Source of the DNA: Dryocosmus kuriphilus
Taxonomy: Eukaryota > Arthropoda > Insecta > Hymenoptera > Cynipidae
Length of the DNA: 64,000 bases
NCBI GenBank assembly: GCA_038277395.1
Contig: CM076197.1
Coordinates: forward strand, 31,327,564 to 31,391,563
Reading direction: 5' to 3'
Shown here: one piece after another, positions 45,205 to 57,073 of the stretch
Numbering within the stretch: position 1 is the first letter of the stretch
How the letters are laid out: each line of letters begins with the position of its first letter
Position numbers and translations under genes: made by a program
The notes under the pieces: model-generated
The model's input: the letters and a program-made list of their open reading frames with translations, nothing else
The model's database searches: none
Told to the model about the DNA's origin: nothing

Positions 45205-48200
45205 ATGAATTCCAAACAAAGCAAGAGACTTGCTCAATTGATGGACGAGGCATATGAACTCTTGCAAGAAAATGACACATTCGAGGAAATTAACTTCTGG
45301 ATTCAAGGTGGCACCTAGAACATCCGGCTGCTAAATAAAATTTTGAAAAGAGGAAAAAACCTTTCTCTAGGCGAAAAGAACAAAATTCTACCTATGACGG
45401 GAATTATGAAAGCAAGGAATAGAAGATTAAAAAAATTGGAGAGAAGAGGATCAGCCATCAACGAAGCTGAGGACAAGGAAGAAATCAGGTGGGAAGGTGG
45501 AGGGCATTTAGAAGATATGGATTTGACAGCATTTTTACAAGATCGAACTTTCGATGACGCAAAAAAATGATTAATGCTCGAATAAAAAATACACTAAAAA
45601 TTATGGGGGGTTTAAAAGTCAATGTCATTTTAGCCGCAAAGTTCAGCGCATTAGAAGATGGTAGTGAAATAGAGGAAATACAATTTTTTATTACTAAAAA
45701 TGAGGCTATTCTTGAATTTACAGATATTATGGAATGGTTCGAAAGGAGCGTGAGAGAGAAACTGTTAGTTAAAGTTGAAGGGTTTCAGCAGAAAAAATCT
45801 AATTGGAGGTTAAAAGAAATTATTAACTGAAACGCAAATTTCAATAAATAATGATCAGTTTTGTTTTCTATGGTTAATAATAGCTGCTCTTTATCCAGCT
45901 AAATGTAATGGAGATCGTACTAATTCTTATCCTCATTTCAACAGTAAAAATTTAAAATATGATGAAATCAAATTTCCAATTACTTTACACGACATTGCAA
46001 AATCTGAAAAATTAAATAATTTAAGTATAAACGTTTATGGTGTAGAGTCGTATGAAAATTGTAAGAGGGAAGAAATTGTTCCGATATATTTAAGCCAATT
46101 TAAAACTGACAAGCCAGCAATTCACCTTCTTATGATTGAAAATACAGAAATTGATGTAGATGATGAGGATTATATTGATGATAATTATGTTGATCTTACC
46201 ACATGTAATACAGTTTACCATTTTGCATGGATCAAAGATTTATCCAGATTAGTCAGTTCACAAGTTTCAAAAAATGCACATAAAACATTGTTCTGTGACA
46301 GACGTTTGTATCATTTTAAATTTGAAAAATCTTTTAATAATCATAGACTAGACTGCGAAAATATGAATAAATGTAGTGCTGTAGTGCCAACTGAAAAAAT
46401 AGATTATTAAAATTTAAAAATTATAGATTTAAAGAAAAAGTTCCATTTTGTATTTATGCTGATATTGAGTGCTTATTAGAAACAAATTCAAACATACAAT
46501 CACCAAATTATCAAAAACATGTACCAACAAGTTTAGCATTTTCTTTGCAATGTAATTATGATAACTCACTATCTGAGCTTAAAGTTCATCGAGGGGAAGA
46601 TTGTATAAAATGGTTTATGACAGAATTAAAACGAGTGTCTGATGAAGCAGATTCTCGTATAAAAAATAATATCCCAATGGACAGTTTAACAATGCAACAA
46701 GAGCGAGAATTCAAAACGGCAAAAAACTGTCACATTTGTGAAAAACCTTTTTCAAATGATAATGATATTAAACATCGTCATCATGATCATTTTACAGGTA
46801 AATATCGCGAAGCGAGTCATCCAGCTTATAATATTAACTATAAGGACTCACATGTGATTCCTTTAGTTTTACGTAACTTGTCTGGATATGATGCACATTT
46901 TATTATAAAAGACTTAGCTACAAGCTACGAAGGTGGCATTCAATTGTTGCCTATAAAAAAAAAAAAAATATATATCTTTTACAAAACACGTGGAAGGCAC
47001 AAGTGTAAAGCTTCGATTTATTGATTCATTTATATTTATGCCTAGTAGTCTTGAAAAGTTGGCATCATACCTAAATAATGATGAGAAAAAAATTACAAGA
47101 AAATACTGCAAAAATAATGATGAATTTAATTTATTGACTATAAAAGTGGTTTTCCTTATGATTATATTGACTGTTGGCAAAAATTCCAGGAAAAACAATT
47201 ACCGCCAAAGGAAGCTTTTTATTCCAAATTAAATGATTCCGATATTTCAGAACAAGATTATCGACATGTCTGTAAAGTATGGGAAACATTTAGTTTGAAA
47301 ACTTTGGGTGAATACTCTGACTTCTATTTAAAAACAGATGTTTTACTTTTGTCTGATATTTTTCAAAATTTTAGAAAAACTTCTTTTTCCACGTACAACT
47401 TAGACCCGTTACACTATTACACAGCACCGGGACTCGCTTTTGATACAATGTTAAAATATAGCGGTATTGAGCTTGAATTGTTTACTGATATAGAAAAGCT
47501 GTTATTTATTGAAAAGGGAATTCGAGGTGGTGTTTCCCAACGATCAAACAGATATGCCAAAGCTAACAATAGATTTATGGGCTTAGATTTTAATCCAAAT
47601 GAACCAGAATCTTATATTATTATATTTTGATATTAACAACCAATATGGTGCAGCTATGAGTGAATTTTTGCCATATAAAGATTTTGATTGGTTTGAAAAT
47701 TTTGAAAATGAGCCAAACTTTTTCAATATTCCCGATGATTCAGCAGAAGGTTATATTCTAGAGGTATACCTAGAATATCCTGAGGAGCTCCATGATTTAC
47801 ATAAAGACTTACCTTTATGTCCAGAACACGTCGTACCTCCCATCCTAAAATCCACAACCCCCAAGTTAGTACCAAATTTTCTGCCAAAGAAAAATTATGT
47901 TATTCATTATAGAAATTTGAAATAGTATTTGTCATTGGGAATGAAACTGACAAAAATCCATAGAGTATTGCAATTTTAAACAAAAACCATGGTTAAAAGA
48001 TTACATTGACTTAAATACAAACTGTAGGAAAGCATCAAAAACTGAATTTGAGAAAAAATTTTATAAATTAATGAACAATGCTGTTTTTGGTAAAAGTATG
48101 GAAAATGTGGGAAAGCACAAAGGCGTAAGGCTTGTAACAAAATGGGAGGGCAGGTATGGAGCGAAAAATTTAATCGCTAAACCAAATTTCCATAGCTGCA

Positions 48201-48797
48201 CCTTATTCGTCGAAGAAATGGTTATAATAAAACAAAAATTAATTTCAATAAACTAATTTATACAGGATTCAGGTTCCTGATCAATCAAAAATAAAAGTTT
48301 ATGATTTCCACTATAATTACATGCAGAACACGTTTGGTAATGATGCAAAAGGTATTGTATACAGACACAGATAGTTTATCATATCAATTCGCAGTTCCCA
48401 AAGTTTACGATTATATTGAAAGAGATTCACACAAATTTGATACTTCGGACTATTCGCCAAATAATGTTTACGGAATACGCCTTCTAAATAAAAAAGTATT
48501 GGGTTTGATGAAGGATGAACTTAATGGGAAAATAATAACAGAATTTTTTGGTTTGAGAGCAAACTTATATGCATACAAAGTTTTGGGTGAAGGGAGGGAG
48601 AAAAAGAAAGCTAAAGGCTTAATAGGTTCTACTTAAGAACAATAACATTCGAGGTCTATTAGTACTCTCTCATATCTTGCCAAACCTTGATCCGAACTCA
48701 ACATCTAATCCGAAGTAAAAAACATGAAGTGCAATCTATTAAACAGGACGAGATTGCACCCATGGAAGTGGACGATAATGTACAAATAAATGTATAG
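45205..48797 (+). pseudogene. Protein-primed PolB, copy B
   Basis: Start MNSKQSKRLAQLMDEAYELL at 45205. In order: in-frame stop at 45318; ENTEIDVDDEDYIDD (46138); zinc finger CDRRLYHFKFEKSFNNHRLD; Exo I YADIECLLE (about 46453-46482); endonuclease-like zinc module CHICEKPF with HHDHFTGKYREASH, damaged at two expected metal ligands (D to H, C to Y); Exo II NLSGYDAHF; Exo [16 protein letters not shown]; motif A YFDINNQYGAAMSE (47623); motif [15 protein letters not shown] (48067); motif [11 protein letters not shown] (48358). All polymerase motifs are present but lie in about ten frames. Deletions remove a segment near 45845 and part of the C-terminus near 48755. Confidence 0.85.
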
Positions 48798-49216
48798 TTT
48801 TTGTATTATAATAAATAATGTAAAATATATGTATTATAAAAATTGTATAGACACATTTGAGACACCGAGGTTCTTATTGTATTATATTTAAATATTATTG
48901 TTATTATAAGGCGGCAAGTGAATCGAAGAAAGCGCTGTGTGTGAAAAAAAAAATATGAGAATAAAAAAACAGAATTTGTATAGATTATAAAAAATATATG
49001 AATTGTAAAATACAAGATTCTAAAATAAATGAATAGAAGAAAGATTGGTAAAATTTAAATTCTTGTTTTTTATTTCGAAAGCGTTTAAGTACCTGCAAAT
49101 TACCATCTAGTACTCACACTTATTCATTATAATGGAGGAAGGAACGCTGAGAAAAAAAGAACTTCAATTTTTTTTCAATTTTTAAAAATTTATTTATAAA
49201 AATCTGTACATAATTC
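48798..49216. other. Intergenic region between convergent genes, copy B
   Basis: AT-rich. Holds the conserved GCGGCAAGTG...AAAGCGCTGTGTG block at 48904-48943. No ORF. Confidence 0.5.
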
Positions 49217-49669
49217 TTAAAAAGTAAATAGTTTATAACCTAAAGGATATTCTAACAAAGCTGTTCTAAAGTCATCCAGCTTTTCAGTAAGCGATGGACA
49301 GTTTAAATCATGCATATCAAAGATTTCATTTGACATTTTTACAAATTGCCTCAACCAATTCTTTTTCTCTGACCCTTTAATATAAATTTTTATTGCATCT
49401 TTCAAAACGCTCTCGAGGATTACAGGTATTAAAGTATATGGTAAATTACCAGAATTCCAGGGTATTCCATGATGAGTGTACTCTACTCAAATGTTCATAG
49501 ACTTATATTCTAATGGGACGCAGTTCCACTTGCAGGGTGATTGAAAGAGAAAAGTATATGGCTTTGTGAGCGCATCATTATCATCACTGATTGGTAATAT
49601 AGCCAATTCTTTCAATACAAATTTGCTTACAGGTAACTTGAAACCCTGCAGGTCCACCACGTACTCCAT
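49217..49669 (-). pseudogene. Conserved Polinton-linked gene, copy B
   Basis: Starts MEYVVDLQGFKLPVSKFVLK at 49669 and matches the 170-aa ORF at 5407. A stop after KSMNI (49487) and an internal deletion that joins NCPSLTEKL directly break it. Its tail reads LDDFRTALLEYPLGYKLFTF, a frame that in copies A and C is displaced relative to the rest. Function unknown. Confidence 0.65.
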
Positions 49670-49708
49670 AATGAATTCAACTAAACTATTTCAACCTAGT
49701 TATAGTTT

Positions 49709-51148
49709 TTATACCAATTTTTTCACGCCATCACTTATTGGTTTATATTGAATTACACGATCTTGTAAAATTAAGCAATATGCTGAAATTTGAGCCGGAA
49801 AATTTTCCCTAGTTTGAAATTCTAGACGAACATCAACTGGTCCATATTTCAGTGGCTCATTTTGTTTAGCACATTCAATAACAATAGAGGTGCATGCGCT
49901 ATAAATTCCCCTCTCGATAAAAATGGTTGCGATTCCTTGCCATAGTAATTAGCCTGAAAGTTTGTGTACATTTCGTAAAGTAGAGCATACTGGTTTTTAT
50001 TAATATCGAGATTTAAATTACAATAAGGATAACACTGATCGTGCAAAAATAATTTTGCATTAGTTAGATTACAATGATCAAAGTGACTAGAGTTTATATT
50101 AGTATTATTTTTTCTGTTTGTTTGGAAACCTAGTATAACAAATATCGGTTTTTCCAATTGTCCTGATGTTTTTACAGTCCAAACATGGTTTGAAGTAGTT
50201 GGAAGTAGATGATATTCATACAATTCCCAAGATCGAAAATTGTTTGAAATAAACGGGTCTTTTTCAATGTATTTTAGCAGCTGCAATTTTCGTGAATCTG
50301 ATAATCTAAGGCTGAGTAATAGCCACTCAACTTTATTAATTTCAATTTTATACTGCTCATTGGGAGCTGTTTGCAAGATGGCATTTGCATCACTTTTTCA
50401 TCTTGTTAAAATGAGATCATGTTTAGCATTGACAATGACTTTGTGATAATCTTCAGCAAAGCCACATATCATGCAAAAAGGCACAAAGACAGATACAAAG
50501 ATAAGCAGACTGAAATCAAGATTTATACGAAATTGACACAAGTCTACGATTACGCGATGGTAAATCTGTTCACAAATACAATACGATGCGATTCACACAA
50601 CACGTAGTTCATGACCAACTGTCCGTTATTATGGTAAAATAGGTGTCCGTTAGCCGAGGTGTCCGCTATAAAGAGGGTCCGATATTGAGAGGTTTTCTTC
50701 CCATAAGAAGCAATGTAATTTTGCCGATGCATCTGAAAATTGTCCGTTAGTGGAGGTGTCCATTATTGGGAGGTGTCCGCTAAGAGAGGTTTCACTGTAT
50801 ATAATTTTTCATGAGGCTAGTGAACCCAAAATTTTTGCTTCTATCAATTTCTATTGCGTTGATTTCATATCTTGCTTCTTCAAACAAATGATAGATGGCA
50901 TTAGAAACTAACACTGTAGTAGCCACTGTTGTTCCATCAATCCTCACCAATCTTCCGTGTACGTGAAGTGAACTTTTGCTTGGTAGGAGACAGTGATCTT
51001 GGTTTTGCACAGCAATTCGAATTTCATCACTGTTATTGAAAGTTGATGAGGCATAAGGCTGATGTGCATGGACTTCACAGTGGGCAATTGATTCATTAAA
51101 GATGATTGGTGTTTGAATGTTTAAAATTCCCCCTTTTATAGCAAACAA
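49709..51148 (-). pseudogene. Double-jelly-roll major capsid protein, copy B
   Basis: Pieces of the capsid gene in order from 51148: GGILNIQTPIIFNESIAHCE, LPSKSSLHVHGRLVRIDGTT, ARYEINAIEIDRSKNFGF; then a foreign insertion of about 315 bp with loss of the segment that in copy A reads SLNPSQSHYVENTGWLER; then AEDYHKVIVNAKHDLI, WTVKTSGQLEKPIFVILGFQ, YCNLNLDINKNQYALLYE, and further out-of-frame sequence to the stop at 49709. Where copy A has the TAA at 4405, this copy reads through (HLFEEARYEIN), which shows that stop is a private mutation of A. Confidence 0.75.
50480..50797. mobile_element. Pogo/Tigger-like transposon fragment in the capsid gene
   Basis: The right edge ends GAGAGGTTTCACTG at 50797 followed by TA; read inward on the minus strand it begins CAGTGAAACCTCTCTTAGCG and shows repeated GGTGTCCGTTA/GGTGTCCGCTA motifs, as in pogo/Tigger termini of the Tc1-mariner group. 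The opposite end is not found, so it is a truncated or rearranged piece. It replaced part of the capsid gene. Confidence 0.5.
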
Positions 51149-51202
51149 TTAAACGTCAATAAACAAAAGTACAAACGCAGGTGCAAAAAATCTTGAATTT
51201 CT

Positions 51203-51362
51203 TTATTCTCGTCTTCGTTTTCTGACTTCCAGGCCTTAATGTTTCAGGAATAGCACATTTTGAGGTAATAGCCCTGTGGCTGCTCTTAGTTGTTTGTTGC
51301 TTGTGACATGGTGCTGCTTTATTATGACCAAAACCAACCTTCTTATTGAAAACAATACCCAT
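51203..51362 (-). pseudogene. Small basic protein, copy B, frameshifted
   Basis: Same start MGIVFNKKVGFGHNKAA as the intact 53-aa ORF of copy A and the same basic end EVRKRRRE in another frame. The locus is 160 bp against 162 bp in copy A, a net 2-bp loss that moves the C-terminal half out of frame. Position between penton-like and capsid genes is conserved. Confidence 0.6.
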
Positions 51363-51367
51363 TATTA

Positions 51368-52017
51368 TTATTTCAGAGACTTGATATGTAGTCTAATTGT
51401 TATAACTTCTCCAAGAGAATTAACCAAATGTCCGTCTTGATCAACTATACGGAACTGTATATGATCTATTGACTATACGGCGACTGGTAAGTAAATGACA
51501 TGTGATGGTACTTCCACTATCTTATATCCAGGTGGTACTACAAGAAAAAATTCGTGAATAGTATGTACTTTTTGTCCATTAATATATGCCCCTGTAGTTA
51601 TACTGCACTCAACTCTGAGAGCATTCACTTTTATGATTGATACCGGTTGATCAGATTTATAAAGCTTTTTAGCTTCTAGTCTGCGTGGAGAAAATCCCAG
51701 CAAACGACCAATAGAATCTTCAGGTTCTAAATTTATATGTCGATTGCAATAAATTTCACTTTTCAGAGTATTATTGTTTGGCTTGATGTGAATTTCAATA
51801 CCCTCAGTTGCTAAAACATTCTGCAGATAGCGCTATATGTCATTTATCTCATAACGACCAATATCCGCGTTCGGAATTGAATTAAAGGTTAGAAATTCAA
51901 CCAGACCGAGTGCATAATTTTTTTAAGGAGACAATTCAATCGGTGGAAAATAGTTCGTCTCCATAATTGAAGAAGTTCCCGATAATGTTAGTGTCAATGA
52001 ATCATCTATGTTGATGG
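51368..52017 (-). pseudogene. Penton-like (minor capsid) protein, copy B
   Basis: The most complete version here. From about 52017: INIDDSLTLTLSGTSSIMET, NYFPPIELSP, a shifted segment (LVEFLTFNSIPNADIGRYEI), then EGIEIHIKPNNNTLKSEIYC, EPEDSIGRLLGFSPRRLEAK, ALRVECSITTGAYINGQKVH, VPPGYKIVEVPSHVIYLPVA, HIQFRIVDQDGHLVNSLGEV and the end RLHIKSLK with the stop at 51368. Insect Polintons encode this family beside the capsid; a single-jelly-roll penton role is the usual interpretation of the minor capsid gene at this position (inference). Several frameshifts and stops. Confidence 0.6.
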
Positions 52018-52030
52018 CTAGCCTTACACT

Positions 52031-53439
52031 GACTTGATATTACATATTTCAACACTTATATAGATTATACATACTAGTAGATTTTAACTGATTACCTAGA
52101 AATTGTAAACATAAATGTCCACAAACGAATGTACCACAATTTTGATATCTGTTATAGTTATACTTTATGCTACCAACAGAGGTACTTAAGAGGGCTGAGG
52201 ACACCCGTGGGAATTCTGAGTTGGATGTGCGAGTGAGACAGAAGTATGATAAGCACGCCTCCAAGGGCGGAGATTGAGACGTCGAAAAAAATTTTTCTTG
52301 ACCAATGACTGCAAGAATATTTTCAGAAAAAAGGGTCCTGGGTCAGGCAAGGACTGTAACCCAACTCTTGGGTGGCGGGTTATTTGCTAAGCGCAGTGGT
52401 CCTATTGTTGACGATTAGAACCGCTCGTGCTACTCGGTCCGAGCCTGAACCTTGAAGAACCGTCCCTTTGTTTGATGATTAGAGCCGGTTAAGAGAAACA
52501 AAATTCTGTAAAATATTAATAAATCAAATCTTAATAGGCTTTCATTAGCTTCATTATATTATTACGAGAAGATTTAAAAAAAAAAAACAGTAAAAAATCG
52601 GTTAATATCGTGAAACACTTTAAAGATCTATTTCCGTTTAATTTAAATCTTTACTTTTTGCATAAATTAATTAGGATAAAAAGAAGTTTTAGTCCAAGTG
52701 ACAGAATAATTCGTGAAGTTACCACCAATGACGGTTATACATGTATTTAGTGGTTCTTTTTCTTGCGTGTATATGACGACCATGCATTCGCGAAAGCACC
52801 TCGTACAGTCAGATTCAGATCACCGGGCACAATTTACATTCACCTTTAAATATTTCTTGAGAAAAGTCATGAATTTTTAGTAGTTACACAGTAATATCCA
52901 AAAATATTTTTTATTGCAAAATTTGATAAACACGCCGTGAACTTTTATGTAATCTTCAGATAGTGATTTCGATGTTAGTATTTTACGTAATGTTTTTTTA
53001 CTTTCTTGAAAAAAATCCTGGAAAATGTTCTGCTCATTGTACAGAAACAATTTTATTATACATTAAAAAAAATTTCCAGGCCATAATATCTGAAGCTGTA
53101 CCAATATAAAAAGTACAATTTTTTATTTTGCTTATAATTGTGTCAGCGAGTGAACTGTGAAATAATCTGCTCCTATCAACAGACAGGCTATACTATAGTT
53201 TCTCCCGTAAAATATAAATTTCTTATTTTTCTTTTTGTAAAAAAGTTCACTATTTTCTAATTAATTTTTTCTGGTTATATTACAGAGATTATGAAGATTT
53301 TCTTAATAAGTAAATAAATGGAAACGTAAATTTTATACTATTACTTTTAAAAATATCTCATAATAATAATCTACATGCTAAAATAAATTTCTTTTTGATT
53401 TTACACAAAAAATTTTTTGTATCGTTTTCCAAAAATTGT
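52031..53439. other. No gene recognised; GC-richer island at about 52195-52500
   Basis: The island contains a short open stretch (LDVRVRQKYDKHASKGGD near 52222) reminiscent of the end of an LTR-retrotransposon integrase, too short to call, and GGTTATTTGCTAAGCGCAGT near 52379. The rest is AT-rich without recognisable features. Confidence 0.4.
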
Positions 53440-54980
53440 AATGGAAAGATAATTTTTGCATTCTCATCTCAGTGATGAAGGTATTACCTTTATGTGAAAA
53501 CTGACTTTCGCGGATTTCATGAAATCTCGACTTTTTGTCATTTGTAACCTCGTGCATCCAAAAAACCGTGTTTTACGTTGGTTGTTGGTGTCTGTTAGCA
53601 CCATAACTTTCGAAAGACTAATCGGATTGGATTGTACTTTGGCACACTTTTACGGGGTTTAAAAATCAAACTTCAAGTTCATTAAACAGCCTTTTTTGAC
53701 CAATGGTTCTGGTTCTATCCACCGTAAGTACTTTTCGAAAAATCAAACATTCAATTTTTCGCCCGAGCTATGCGATATACGAAAAAAGTATTCAGAAACA
53801 AAGTTAATTATCTCGAAAATATCTACAAATGCGCTCCATACCATTTTGTGATGCGATGCATATTGTTCGTTTTAATGATCAACAATGTTATTAGTACAAA
53901 CGAAGAATGAAATTTTCCCACCAAATTATGCGAGGGACGAATAAAATGTTAAGAAGCGGAGTTGTTTCTTTCAGACAGATCTACAAGTTCTCTTTATACT
54001 TTTTTGCAAGACAAATAGTTTTTCTCTTAGTCGTGGTAAATATTATTAAAAATCAAGAATTCAATTTTGCGTTCAAACTATGCGAGATGCGAAAAAAATC
54101 TCAACGAGAAAAATTATTAATCTCAAAAAGGTTTACATATGTACTTCAGACTATTTTTTTTTTAGGACTCATAGTTTTCGTTTTAATCGCGAAAAATATT
54201 ATTACAATTAAGAATTCAATTTTCGTTCAAACCATGCGAGATGCGAACGTGGACATTTGATGAAAACTGGGGGGGGGGGGGGGGGGGGTCAAATTTGACA
54301 TAAATCTAATACCTTCTCTGATGAGAATGTAAAAATGTGTAGATCTTTTTGAGGTGAACAACTTTGTTTATATTCATTCTTTCCATATCTTTTATAGTTT
54401 GGCGGGAAATTTGAATTTTGGAAAGAATTTATTAAGGATGAAACCATAACCGTTGATAAAAGAAGACTGGTTAACAAACTTGCACTTTTGATTTTTAAGT
54501 TTTCAGAATGTGTGCCAAAGCACCATATAATCCGATTAGTCTTTAGAAAGTTATCCGATATACTGATGATGACGACGACAGACACCAATATAAAACCTAT
54601 TACACGTAAACGTATAAGTATGCATTTGATCAAAAAATGGTTTCATGAAAATTTGTATGTCTTTCCAAGGTGAACAATTTCTCGCATCTCACATACTTTT
54701 TCTAAAAAATGGATTTCTTCATATTTGATGACATATTCCACGAATAACTCGAGAACTATGCATCCTCACAAAAAAAAAAAAAAGATAGAAACTAAATTTT
54801 TAGATCTTTTTGAGGTGAAAAACTTTGTTCATTATCATTTTTTCCATATATTGTATAGTTTGGCAGAAATTTAAAAATTTGGGAACAGAATTTATTATTT
54901 TTAAGCTTTCAAAAATTGTGACAACGACAGAAAGACACCAACGTATATGTTTTTTCGTATTCAGGGTGTCATAAAAGTAG
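53440..54980. repeat. Dispersed repeat family R, copy 3, palindromic
   Basis: 53440-54250 reads like copy 2 (TTTCGCGGATTTCATGAAAT; CTAATCGGATTGGATTG), whereas from 54300 onward it reads like copy 1 (GAACAACTTTGTTTATATTC; ATAACTCGAGAACTATGCAT). The turning point is at a run of 20 G (54269-54288). Open frames inside are not conserved between family copies. Confidence 0.65.
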
Positions 54981-56017
54981 AGATTTCATGAATCCTGTTC
55001 TTTTTTTTTAATTTTACAATCAATCTACGATCTCTTTTCACGATAAAAGTGATTCCTAAAAGTACATATGATTCGAAGCAGAATTTAAAGAAATGTGCTA
55101 ATTTTTTAAAAGCCAGAGAAGTATTTTTGGCAAATTTTTGGAAAATCTTAAATTTTTATATCACATCCACTTCGCTTTTGACGAAATATTTCTTGCAGTT
55201 ATAGTTTTGGACCTTAGGTAAGAAATTCGGGATGCTCGGGATCTCAGTATCCTCAGTGTTGAATAGTACAATAGCCGAAACCGGCCACGCCGCATAGCGA
55301 GCCTTCTCGGCGACCCAAAAAACTTTCTGGGGTGAGGTAAGGGGTAAAAATTGGAGTGAGTGGGCGTGCCATTAGGTCTGTTAGCTATTTTGCCGCTAGG
55401 TTCGGTAGTTCCTTGCCCACAATTTAGCGCTTGGAGACCTCTCGCCGTTACGTGTTTTTTTATATTAGTTTAGTAGCAATTTTTTTTTTTATATATATGT
55501 TAAATTTTGTATAAAGAGTCAATCTAGGGATGCTATGTTATAAATTCTTCAAATAATAATTACAATTCGAGAAATTAGTCTTCAAAGTTAGGGTAACTTT
55601 GACCAAACATATTTTTAATATGAAATTTTTTTTTTGAAAATTTGATACATAACATCCCTAGTTTATTCTTATGCGAATCCAGTGATACTACACACGTCCT
55701 ATTTTATGAAATAGTTTCGCAGAAAACACGTAACAGCTACATGCTTACAAAATGCCCTGTACCCAGCCCTCTTAAAGAGATCCAAAGGTGGTCGAAGATT
55801 ACAAAAGCTATCAAAATAAATTACTTTATTGTTAATCTTTTTATAGGCACACCAGTGTGTTCCTGGTCCTTTTCTATCATCAAGGTTAACAATAGCACTT
55901 TCACATTTACGTGATCCCCTTTTGGCAATGCATTTCGCATAAAAACATCTCGAAAATGTGGTACCTTTAAAGAATTCGCGAATATAAGTAAATTAGGTTC
56001 AGTCAATGCTCTATGAG
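54981..56017. other. No gene recognised; GC-richer island at about 55240-55440
   Basis: The island starts near CCGAAACCGGCCACGCCGCA and ends near CTCTCGCCGTTACGTG. I considered snRNA, tRNA and SINE identities and could support none. ORF 55642-55914 shows no motif. Confidence 0.4.
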
Positions 56018-57073
56018 AGTAGATATACAAGGAGAGTTCTAAATACAGATTCCTGTTACCGACAGTTACCGACATCGAGATCTAAAGTGGTTCATGTCCG
56101 TGCTAAGCCTCTAGAATGTTCGATGTGACGTCATTAATTATAGAGCGTAATCAAATTGGCGAAAAGAATTTCCCTTGCCCCTCTTCACCCCTTCTTTCTC
56201 CTATGCTAAGCTTCTAGAATGTTCTCGATGACTTGAGTAACTATAATACGCAATTGCGAGTTTTATCAATCAAAATCTTTGAAAAATATGACGTCAGCTT
56301 CCTGTCGGTAAATATCAAAGGGATAACTGATAAGGAATTTGTTATTGAAAACATCAGATAAATGAGGCTGGATGAGTGTTGTACAATGATGGAATGTTTA
56401 AAGAATACATTTAAAGATAGAAGTAAAGACCGTTCGACGTATGACCAACATTTTATTATCTCATAGTTTTCTTATCTTAACATAAACAGTGGGTATCAAA
56501 TTACATAAAATTCTGAGAAATTGCGCAAACAATAGTATCAGGTTACATGGAATTCTTGAGAGATGATGTCATATTACATATTTTCATGCAAGTTCAAACA
56601 CGTATGGTGAGTCACTTCCGGTGATAAGAATGTTGACGCCTGATATCTCATAGTTTTCTTATCTTAACATAAACATTGGGGATCAAATTACATAAAATTC
56701 TGAGAAATTGTGTAAACAAGAGTATCAGGTTACATGGAATTCTTGAGAGATGACGTCAGATTTCCTGTCGGCAAAATATCAAAGGAAGAATCGATAAGAA
56801 ATTCGTTACTGAAAATATTAAGGAGCTGATGCCAGATGAATGACTCATAATAGCGCCATGTATGAGCAACCCATTCGTTATAAATATGAGGAGAAACTTC
56901 TTAATTTCTTATGCTCCTCAGTTGCGAACAAACCTTTGAGCAAGCGGCAAATGAGAAATTGAAAAAGAATATCATTCCCCATTATTATTTACTCTCGTGT
57001 ACAAATCCACAGTCATAATGATATAGTGATTTAGTGATCTAGTGATTATTTCTACTTCAAATATTTTTAAAAA
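56018..57073 (+). repeat. Left terminal region of copy C
   Basis: Same architecture as the end of copy A, inverted: GTTACCGACAGTTACCGACA near 56056, TGACGTCA octamers near 56127, 56290 and 56750, and the tandem duplication with TCATAGTTTTCTTATCTTAA at about 56460 and 56648. A candidate TATA box, TTATAAATATGAGG, lies at 56879-56892, about 185 bp before the PolB ATG, followed by the leader CAAACCTTTGAGCAAGCGGC shared with copy A. Confidence 0.75.

Larger units (their letters stand above)
44062..52030. mobile_element. Polinton/Maverick-like element, copy B (right part missing)
   Basis: It starts with AGTAGATGTACTGGGCCGGT at 44062 and shows, mirrored relative to copy A, the terminal region, PolB (+), the conserved unknown gene (-), capsid gene (-), small basic ORF (-) and penton-like gene (-). 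The structural-protein gene, integrase and right end are absent: Polinton sequence stops near 52030 and unrelated sequence follows. All genes have stops, frameshifts or deletions. Confidence 0.85.

Noticed and set aside
52222..52280. Possible LTR-retrotransposon integrase end (QKYDKHA)
   Set aside because: Too short and unsupported by flanking motifs.
55240..55440. GC-rich island considered as snRNA, tRNA or SINE
   Set aside because: No A/B boxes, Sm site or cloverleaf could be identified by eye.
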